NCBI GenBank assembly: GCA_964030785.1
Contig: OZ034976.1
Span: 3,098,201-3,162,200, forward strand
Direction: 5' to 3'
DNA: 64,000 nt
DNA from: Siderastrea siderea
Lineage: Eukaryota; Cnidaria; Anthozoa; Scleractinia; Rhizangiidae
Shown piece by piece: positions 57,981 to 64,000 of the stretch; the first letter of the stretch is position 1; each line of letters begins with the position of its first letter. The notes beneath the pieces were generated by a model. It ran no database searches and was not told the origin of the DNA. It was given only the letters and a program-made list of their open reading frames with translations. Both the position numbers and the translations under genes were made by a program.

Positions 57981-58133
57981 TTACCCAGCCATAACTGAGT
58001 CGTTATTATATTTTCTTCACAGCTTAAAGCTCTTGGGTTTCCAGAACACAAAGTGATTCAAGCCTACTTTGCTTGTGAAAAGAATGAACAACTGGCTGCA
58101 AACTTTCTACTTAATGACACAGATGACGACTGA
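41565..58133 (+). CDS. RAD23: RAD23 homologue (UV excision repair / proteasome shuttle), 12 exons
   Basis: Exons: 41565-41630, 45152-45233, 47482-47561, 49410-49460, 49577-49641, 50667-50785, 52326-52390, 52552-52614, 53424-53559, 55819-55955, 57196-57375, 58023-58133. All junctions are GT-AG, phases agree, and the joined frame is 384 residues, normal for RAD23. Exons 1-3 encode the N-terminal ubiquitin-like domain ([17 protein letters not shown] to VVVMVTK, residues 1-76) that docks to the proteasome. A Pro/Thr/Ser linker follows; UBA1 is about 155-197 ([15 protein letters not shown]), the XPC-binding domain about 243-305 ([29 protein letters not shown]) and UBA2 about 335-380 ([20 protein letters not shown]). 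Exon 9 carries an expanded Gly-Glu-Arg tract. Known roles: carrying ubiquitylated substrates and stabilising XPC. Introns are filled with mobile elements. Confidence 0.95.
42911..43714. mobile_element. Mutator-like element, long inverted repeats, 9-bp target duplication, carries an ORF
   Basis: Ends TAGACTGC...GCAGTCTA; inverted repeats of about 100-130 bp share GCGCGAAATTTCGAGGAGAC and AAAAATTAGAGACT. GGTAAATGT flanks it exactly at 42902-42910 and 43715-43723. Length 804 bp, in RAD23 intron 1. No transposase domain, so it is non-autonomous. It holds an ORF described separately. Confidence 0.9.
43156..43491 (+). CDS. ORF carried inside the Mutator-like element, unknown function
   Basis: From ATG 43156 it encodes 111 residues starting [20 protein letters not shown] and ending [13 protein letters not shown]. 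The frame is open further upstream. A short in-context start, [12 protein letters not shown], lies at 43040 at the inner edge of the left repeat, followed by GTGTAA and later a pyrimidine-AG near 43127, so a spliced form is possible. No domain is recognised. It may be captured host DNA, a remnant of element coding sequence, or chance. Confidence 0.3.
   Translation: MARDAENLLQLSLKVLFQRRAKRSSQRAETEVCTSSVQTILCSGRSVTYRCQNLNEISSHSKRVDCRFNSSWNGLEKQSSAEPNIILNFPFDTSFKQPSLFVRAAYVCHLS
44780..45077. mobile_element. PIF/Harbinger-like MITE, TTA duplication
   Basis: Inverted ends GGCTGCGTTTACATGA and TCATGTAAATGGGGCC, flanked by TTA at 44777-44779 and 45078-45080. Internal TTTACATGAAT motifs repeat. 298 bp, RAD23 intron 1. 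Confidence 0.8.
46947..47086. mobile_element. 140-bp hairpin MITE in RAD23 intron 2
   Basis: Arms 46947-46990 and 47043-47086 pair via TTACTAAC/GTTAGTAA, GGCCATACTGGG/CCCCAGTACGGCC and ATATTGGCCC/GGGCCAACAT. Confidence 0.8.
48678..48860 (-). mobile_element. 200-bp MITE family, copy c, diverged (RAD23 intron 3)
   Basis: Minus orientation relative to copy a: contains ATCACCAAAGAT, AAGCAAATTCTCCCAACTAG and TGTGGAGAATAC, inverse of the family consensus. Confidence 0.6.
49717..50171 (-). mobile_element. piggyBac-type non-autonomous element with TTAA duplication (RAD23 intron 5)
   Basis: TTAA at 49713-49716 and 50172-50175 flank inverted ends CCCCTTCCCTACC/GGTAGGGAAGGGG. TTAA targeting and C/G-rich ends are the piggyBac mark. 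On the minus strand 49942-49834 reads, with one frameshift after MSAVP, an acidic leader ([20 protein letters not shown]) like the N-terminus of piggyBac transposases. Near the right end ACGTATATATACGT palindromes occur twice. Confidence 0.85.
50304..50510. mobile_element. 207-bp MITE with about 70-bp inverted arms (RAD23 intron 5)
   Basis: Ends CTTAGCAAGGG/CCCTTGCTAAG; inner arms share GGTAACC and TTTTTCAGAG.TAATT. Confidence 0.8.
51630..52275. mobile_element. Possible 650-bp inverted-repeat element (RAD23 intron 6)
   Basis: GACACCGCGGCAAAA near 51640 recurs inverted as TTTTGCCGCGGTGTC near 52245. A poly-G run (51591-51603) lies just outside. Boundaries and target duplication not resolved. 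Confidence 0.5.
53061..53267 (+). mobile_element. 200-bp MITE family, copy b (RAD23 intron 8)
   Basis: Best preserved copy: CCCTTTAAGCCCTGATATAA at the left, GGGGCCTAAAGGG at the right, CTAA on both sides. Confidence 0.85.
53480..53545 (+). repeat. 9-bp coding repeat in RAD23 exon 9
   Basis: Units of GCGAGGGAC give repeated Gly-Arg-Glu in the protein, between UBA1 and the XPC-binding domain. Confidence 0.85.
53575..53715 (+). mobile_element. 200-bp MITE family, copy d, truncated (RAD23 intron 9)
   Basis: TAAGCCCCATATCAACATGC, TTCTCCATATATATCTTATG and ATCAAGACAT in family order; the right end is lost. Confidence 0.75.
53990..54260 (+). repeat. 106-bp repeat family, two to three diverged units (RAD23 intron 9)
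   Basis: Repeated GTGGTTCAGACTTTTG, AAAGGTGGATCAAACGTTTG and AGTGATTCTAACTTTG words at roughly family spacing. Confidence 0.65.
54284..55741 (-). mobile_element. Long dispersed repeat, copy 2 (RAD23 intron 9)
   Basis: Reverse-oriented partner of 37077-38803. Ends near AACAAGAAAGCCCATTGGGC and GACGGCCGGTTAA. A C-run (about 55169-55187) interrupts it. Lacks the 228-bp duplication of copy 1. Confidence 0.75.
56004..56940 (+). mobile_element. Penelope-like element fragment with GIY-YIG region, inverted flanks (RAD23 intron 10)
   Basis: Frames at 56140-56340 and 56400-56740 carry the linker and endonuclease part of Penelope-like proteins: [35 protein letters not shown] and [24 protein letters not shown], with several stops and shifts. 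The GIY-YIG catalytic core itself is badly eroded. Bases about 56020-56095 and 56860-56935 are inverted copies of an AATTTGGAT...CAACTGAGTTGA block. No RT domain. Confidence 0.8.
57438..57642 (-). mobile_element. 200-bp MITE family, copy e (RAD23 intron 11)
   Basis: Reverse orientation: CCCCTTATATGACA at one end, GATATTGGGGCTTAAAGGG at the other, with ATGTCTTGAT and GGAGAACAGTGAG inside. A 106-bp family remnant follows near 57700-57770. Confidence 0.8.
57899..57977. repeat. (TTA)n microsatellite, possibly a retroposon tail
   Basis: About 26 TTA units preceded by AATAAAGTGG, the layout of a LINE or SINE 3-prime end, 45 bp before the last RAD23 exon. Confidence 0.95.
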
Positions 58134-61100
58134 AAACTACAGATATCTTACTCGAATGACATTTGTTTATCTGGCCATGTATCTGATTACAGAAAATGGG
58201 GCCAGGGCTAATTGGGATGACCTGGAAGTACCTTCCCTATACACTTTTAAATTCCTTTTTCTATTTTGCTTGTAATCATAGTTATTAGAGCTAATGACAA
58301 TTATTACAATTATTATCATAATTGTAATAATTATTATGATAATTATGATAATTATGGTAACATGTATCATCTAGTTGCAGAAGTTATCATTAATTATGCC
58401 ATAGTTATGATAATGTGGTCCAACATGGTCTTCTTAAAAAAGTTATGACGGTTATGCTAATTATTATTATTTTGGTAATACATATAATTGTAGCATAATT
58501 AATAATAATTGTGTTATCTATTTTAAAACCCCAGTCATCCCTTTAGTCAGTGGCTTTATATAGAGCCAGCCAAGCTAACTGTCAAAGCGTTGGAAGTCTC
58601 AGAGTGAAAGTGAATTAATTATGGTCTTCTGCAAGTGGAGATGCCAGAGTTTAAGGCAGTGAAGGTACATTGTTTTGGAGTATACTTCTTAGACCAAGCA
58701 AAGCAAAAGTGACATTCAGTTTAATAATAGTCTTTTTAGCTGATTGTAAAGAACTTACCTGTGTGTTTTGTGCTCTCAAGAACGTGTTACTCTTTCCTGT
58801 AGTTGTGATAGGAGAGTCTTTTGAGGCCTTCTGTACAACTGTACTTTGGCTGTCACAACACTTTAAGTTGCTGTATGATGCCAACCTCGTACCCAGTGTC
58901 TCTCCTCTTCCTGTCCCTTGCAGAGAGCAGCCCTGGGTATGAGGTTGGTGCCAGAGCTGTTAGTTGGATTGTCATAGAAAGTTTGTTGAGTTAATGCGAT
59001 CGTGACGATCCAAATAACAGCTGCAAGAGATACAGTTGAGAAAATTTGCCAGTGGTATGGTACCTTGTGAACAACATCTTAATCAACCAGCTTTGTCTGT
59101 CCTAGATGGGATTAAAATTACCGGTAAAGCCTAGAGTTTGCAGTGTCCCTCTAAATATCTTTCTGGCCTGCCATGTAAGTGTCTGCCTTGGTGAAGCATG
59201 TGCCTTTCAGTGGTCCCTCTTTCAGGCAGATGCCCATCTTAGGGAGCTGTTCGTCTAAGACATGTTTACCTTAGAGGTACTCATCAAAGGTGGATGTCTG
59301 CCTGAGAGAGGTGTCCAACTTGTCAAAATGTCTGCGACAAAGAGGTGTTCATCTCCATCTAAGACAGATGTGTGCCTTAGAGGTGTCCCCCAAGGTGGAT
59401 GTGTGCCTTAGGTGTTGAGTGAAGGAAACGTTTGCCAAACAGAAGTGTCTCTGAGACAGACATTTGTGCCTAAAAAAGGTGTCTGTCTTGGGTGTTCCTT
59501 GCCGAGAGAGCTTAACAAAAACTCAAAAGTTAAGAGATGGGAGAAAAAATTTATTATGCATTAGTAGCTTCTAAATGTTACAGCAAAGAAACAATGTCTT
59601 TCGCTTCTCGTTAGTTCTAAGTGTTGCTGTCACTTATCTTTCTTCTCTTGATTCTCATAAGTTACAAGCTGTAGCGGCTTTAATTGCTAGATTAAAACAT
59701 TTTTAAGTTTCCTTGTTTATTTAATTGATTTGCGCTCTCAAGTCGCTTGTTTGTCTACGTCGATCCGTCACAATGAGTGTATCGGTAAATACTGAAGTTC
59801 TCATTCACGTACTGCGGTCGAACATGATTCTTATCAGAGACCGAAAGTGTCGGGGGATGGGTATTGCTGCTTGGCCTTCCGTAGGCCCAGAGGGAGTTGT
59901 CTGTGTGTGTGTGTGTGGAGGGGGGAGGGTGGGGGGCGTACTTTCATGTAGAAGCTATTTGGGCACGTTCGGCTGTGAATAGTTTGGTATTCGAGCAGTT
60001 TAGTCTGGAGTAAGGTATAGAAAATCAGAGAGTTTTGGTATAGAAGGGGGTATCATCTATCGGGAAACTGATGGATTAGCGGTATGACAAATTTAGTCTA
60101 GAAAAGGAATTGGCCCTAGGCAAATCTAAGACAGGGTAGGGATTTTTGGTATCTAGGGGTTACAAAATACAACTGAACATGGTTCCTTATCAGACGGAAT
60201 GAAAATGTAGGGAAAAAAAGTGACCGTCAAAAAACGCAGACAAAAATCTCAACCACGTAACTCCGAGCTTAAGCTAGACTGCGAACAGTTTCCTCAGATC
60301 CTACGTGCAAAGAATGGCAAGGGATTGGGGAGGGGGGAGGGGAAGAAGAGACTGGTAGTTCTATCCTTGGAAATGGGCTTGGTTGGACGGGGTAGGGGCG
60401 CAGGCGGGGAAGTCAGGGTGGACGCGCGACGACTGATACCATTTCAAAGCGTGAAAAAATCATTTCAAAGGAAAGATGTGATGCAGTTTTCGCCTTAATT
60501 TTGCGAAAAAAAAGACAAAGATGTGGATACACACTAGTCTCCTACGCAGGCAACTCTATGTAAACCCCAAAAAAGGCCACGCCGAAAGTCTCCGAAAAAC
60601 TGCAAAAAGGCCGATAGTCTCCGAGCGCGGAGACTGAGGCGAGCGCCGAAGGTGCGAGAATTAAGCTGGGCCCTCACGGCTCCCACTCCCTACCCCCATC
60701 CTCTCATTCGATACACTCATCTCTGTCCCTGTGCTTGAACAAACAGTGCTTGCGTGGGCAAAGGAAAAAGAGGCCAATGGGGGAGGCTAGATACGCACGA
60801 GCTTGACAATACGCGCGTTCTAATTGGCGGAAGATCTCGCCTTTCCCAATGTTACCGTCTCACAGAGCCATTTTCAACTGAATCCCATAGGCAAAATGAA
60901 AGTAATCACTAACCAATCACAACACAAGGAACCTATCAAAACTCGAAGCAAATTCATGGAACCGACGGCTAGCGCAGGAAATCGCGTGCGAGAAAGTCAT
61001 CATTGATTTCGGTTTTACTTTCAGTTGGTTGAGAAAATAGGCGCGAGTTTTCAAACCAGCGTAGAAAACCAAGACCAATTGAAAGCAAACACACATTCAG

Positions 61101-61607
61101 ATTTCTCACAATTAAAAAGCGCTCAAGTAACTTAATTGAACGAAGCAATCACAAAGCAAATCTAGTAGTTCATTCTTCTTTATTCCTCTCAGTTTAACCT
61201 AGATGTAGTTCAGCCTTAGATAGTTAGATACTTCAAAACCTTCAAAGTTACGTTACGTGTTTGATAACATTTGGCCATTTGAGAGGTCATCTGATTTCCT
61301 TTGATTTTATCCAAAGACCTGGTTTGTTTTGTATAAATATAGTTCATCTTGAATAAATTACATATTTTATTATGGAATCTTGGGATATCCTTCCTGGAAA
61401 TAAATAAATATATATTTATAAATTACTGATATTAAATTGCCAATTCTACAATACAAAATGAAATTGAGTTGTACACTTCCTTTAGTTCAGTCTATTGTTT
61501 CTTGTGCCGCTGAAAAGGGTCCCTGTTTTACTTCGAGTTTTTGCCTCGTATTCAAGTTTGACTAGACAATTTGTATTTATTTCCTAAATTCCAGAGTCAC
61601 GTGTTAG
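58134..61607. other. Convergent intergenic region between RAD23 and the polo-like kinase
   Basis: Starts with the RAD23 3-prime UTR. 58266-58500 is an AT-rich self-complementary tract (ATAATTATTAC words). 59150-59500 has imperfect repeats of a GTGTCTGCCTTAG type motif. A (GT)n run lies at 59903-59919, and 60540-60660 is GC-rich with GGCC and AGTCTCCGA motifs, probably decayed repeat. No gene is supported. Confidence 0.4.
61575..61580 (-). terminator. Polyadenylation signal candidate for the polo-like kinase
   Basis: AATAAA on the minus strand about 28 bp past the stop at 61608. Position is plausible for cleavage soon after. Confidence 0.5.
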
Positions 61608-64000
61608 TCATGTGCTCGCCTCCTCTTCAACTAGATCCCAGACCTTTCTCAACACTCGTTTGCAGTAACGCAGTCTTTCTGTCATTTCGGGTGAGCAACC
61701 TTGCGAGTTTATTTCCGACATCAGGTGGCTTGTTCCTTCTCTTTGCTTGTCAATGTAGACGACTAAGACATCGTTGTTACCAGGAATGAGGACTATCTTT
61801 GTGTGGTCGTTGAAAAAATTTACCTGTGATTTAGAAGAAGAGAACGTGATTTGCAGATGAAATTTTTCGCAACAGTATAGTAAATGAAATAAATGTAAAG
61901 AATATATATGAATTCATATATTCATAATTTCAGTATAGTAAATGGTTTGGTTGCTTTTAATAAAACCCGTGAACAACTCCAAGTAATGAATTGTCAAAAT
62001 TTTTTTGCCTGCTCCAGTTCTTCACTCTTCTTTATCAAATGCTTATTTCACACTCGTCTCGAGTCTCCACCATATATCGCGTTCAAGTGAGATCGCCTTT
62101 GGCCTTTAGGCGTTTTTATTTTCAGTTTCTGTCCGCATTTAATACTTTTTTCAAAACTTTCTTTTGCTAGTCACAGCTTTTGCAACTGTTTTCCAACCGA
62201 AACAAGTGTTTAACTGACCGTCCAATTTGCAAAAATTGGTCTGAACAAAGTCGTTTGACAGTCAAAGTGCACGAGGCTGTAATACCCCGTGTACGATTTG
62301 TGACTGTAAAATTATACCGTATTACTTCAAATGACAGCCTGGCTCGAATAAATCCCCCCCCCCCCCCTACTTTTCTGTGGTACTTTTCAAAAATAGCTGC
62401 CTCTAAAACACCTGTAAAATTTACCTGGAATAATTGTCTCCATGAATCATCGTCCTCTTTTGGAGCTAGTACAAAAAAACTCATCTCCGGATATCAGCGA
62501 CCTTAAAGACTCTCTGCCGACTACAATGCAACGCGCGCGTTTGTTTATGTTTTGATTCCTTCGGAGAGAGAACATTGTGATAAAACGGCTAGATTTGAGC
62601 CCTTTAACTGCCAAAAAAAGAACGAAGGTGTTCACTTCGTTAAGTGTATAAGTTTTGTCGATAGAAAGAGCTAAATTTTATGGTTTGTAAGTCTTGCAGA
62701 TGATTGTAACAAAATACCATTCATCATGGACTGTCATTACGCGTCACGCAGTCAGTAGAATATTTTCAAATCGACATAGCGCATTTGGTTTTTGGTGCGT
62801 CGGTTCATGAGTTCGCTCATTAATTTACGTTCAACAGAACTTATACCTTAACGGAACGTAGAGTAAAAGCGATTGACATTACTTTATTTTATCACTAACG
62901 GTTTCAAAACCGCAATTTGTCACCCGCGGAGCGAGACCACACGGAAAAGTATTATTTATACCTCATATTAGAATAATGTGACTGTGGACGATCCAGTGAG
63001 TTCATATGGAAGAATAACAGAATTCTTATGGTTATGTGGAACCCAATGTGAGTGAATATCAAGCTGACTGCAGTAATAAATGTTTTTGTAGATCGTACGT
63101 GACTGATTATTCAACAGACCTGTCGGTTGAGAGCTGTGCGAAACATCGAGTGTGTGAATGTCGCTTTTGTTAGCGAATAAGAATAAAACGTTTTTGCAAA
63201 TCAACTCTTCTCCAATAGCTCCTTGATAAATTTCATAGCTCCACAAGAGAATCTCTTTCCATTCTACAGAAGGATGACTTGGATGAGAGCAGATTTATGC
63301 AGCCCTCCAGTGCCGACAAGAAACTTTGGGTTTCGTGGTCCACGAAACCTCCGTTTAGGCGCGCGTTGCATTGTGGTCGACAGAGAGTCTTTAAAAGCAA
63401 CGAGAAAGATGATGTCCTGGACGTTGTTTTCAGTCGGTGACGTCATAGCGGTCAAAAAAGAATTGTACAACTTCCAGCAGCGTTCTCGCCGCATAATATT
63501 ACTATTAATTTTGAAAATACAATAATAAAGTTATTGATGAAACCCTACCTGCATGGTCCCATTGCTAAGATACATGACCATTGTGAGGTCAGTACGAAAC
63601 CAGATGTCTACGAACGGAAAACACGGCTGGACAGCGGTAAGCCCTCCTTTTGAATCGCCGCCCTGTTGAAGAATGAGTCCAGTGGATAAGTCGTTCAGAA
63701 AAATAATACGTTAAATCGAGTTTTGTTTGCTTCTTTGTCGACAAATTGAAATTTTTAAGTTTAAATAATTTTCACGTAATGACTGAAACTGTTGCTTCGA
63801 GAATAATAAAGGTTTGTCTGGTCATGGTGATTTGTGTACGTACTTTCCACGTACTGATTTTCAGCTAAAAGTTGAGATCGGCCCAAGTCAAACGGATGTC
63901 AACATCATTTAACATGGCTGGATACAACTTTGGTGCAAGATGTTGAACGGGATGGCCAAACATATTCAACATTGTTGTTTATTTTTACAGCTGAGTACAA
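61608..64000 (-). CDS. Polo-like kinase, C-terminal exons (polo-box 2), gene runs off the right edge
   Basis: Two minus-strand exons: 63662-63549 (38 codons, preceded by CAACAG, donor GTAGGG) and 61823-61608 (71 codons plus TGA, preceded by ATCACAG). Both junctions are phase 0. Joined, they encode polo-box 2: IWFRTDLTMVMYLSNGTMQ leads directly into VNFFNDHTKIVLIP, then VVYIDK and SPEMTERLRYCKRVL. The DHTK motif holds the His and Lys that in PLK1 contact phosphoserine/threonine of docking partners, so ligand binding looks intact. Polo-like kinases control mitotic entry, centrosomes and cytokinesis; the polo boxes direct location. Kinase domain and polo-box 1 lie beyond 64000. Whether it is a PLK1 or a PLK2/3 type is not resolved. 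Confidence 0.9.
62345..62366. repeat. Poly-C tract in polo-like kinase intron
   Basis: A run of about 16 C; similar G or C runs occur at 22067, 40851, 51591 and 55169. Confidence 0.9.
62500..63400. repeat. Inverted pair around a 0.8-kb segment in the polo-like kinase intron
   Basis: 62503-62538 and 63361-63396 are inverted copies sharing TTAAAGACTCTCTG and CACAATGCAACGCGCGC with a few mismatches. No target duplication or coding region identified. Confidence 0.55.
63663..64000. other. Polo-like kinase intron to window edge
   Basis: No further exon found. A GATGTTGAACGGGATGGCC stretch (63938-63956) with CAACATTGTTG palindrome looks like part of a dispersed repeat cut by the edge. Confidence 0.45.

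Noticed and set aside
1..64000. CRISPR arrays, bacterial operons, phage or plasmid modules
   Set aside because: Tandem repeats here lack unique spacers of fixed length and the genes are spliced eukaryotic ones.

Overview
This is about 64 kb of an intron-rich, AT-rich animal nuclear genome. The gene content (a CTHRC1-like collagen/secreted gene, RAD23, a polo-like kinase, Tctex1-domain genes) and the style of the mobile DNA (DIRS-like, Penelope-like, tRNA-derived SINE, many short inverted-repeat elements) point to an anthozoan cnidarian, most likely a stony coral. That assignment is inference. There is no sign of bacterial operons, CRISPR arrays or plasmid features.

Layout. 1-3360: right part of a DIRS-like tyrosine-recombinase retrotransposon. 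3361-6150: an orphan signal-peptide exon and clusters of a 106-bp repeat. 7162-8817 (minus): a three-exon gene for a small secreted eight-cysteine peptide, found only by joining exons. 8818-14059: short hairpin elements, a possible two-exon mini-gene and otherwise empty sequence. 14060-16112 (minus): a decayed Penelope-like element split by a later retroposon, with a tRNA-like gene beside it. 16792-20961: an intronless Tctex1 gene and an intronless ankyrin-repeat gene. 24958-31090: a CTHRC1-like gene whose long first intron holds an inverted-repeat element, a LINE tail, a SINE and a MITE; its collagen exon carries an in-frame TGA. 33624-34301 and 39383-39907: two more intronless Tctex1 genes. 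37077-38803: a repeat whose opposite-orientation partner lies in a RAD23 intron. 41565-58133: a complete 12-exon RAD23 gene (384 residues). 61608-64000 (minus): the last two exons of a polo-like kinase, converging on RAD23.

How it works together. RAD23 shuttles ubiquitylated cargo to the proteasome and stabilises XPC in DNA repair; the polo-like kinase is a cell-cycle regulator; the three Tctex1 proteins are likely dynein light chains or cilia-related adaptors; the CTHRC1-like and cysteine-rich products are secreted. No shared pathway is evident. The strongest pattern is the load of mobile DNA: almost every long RAD23 intron contains an identifiable element, several with intact target-site duplications.
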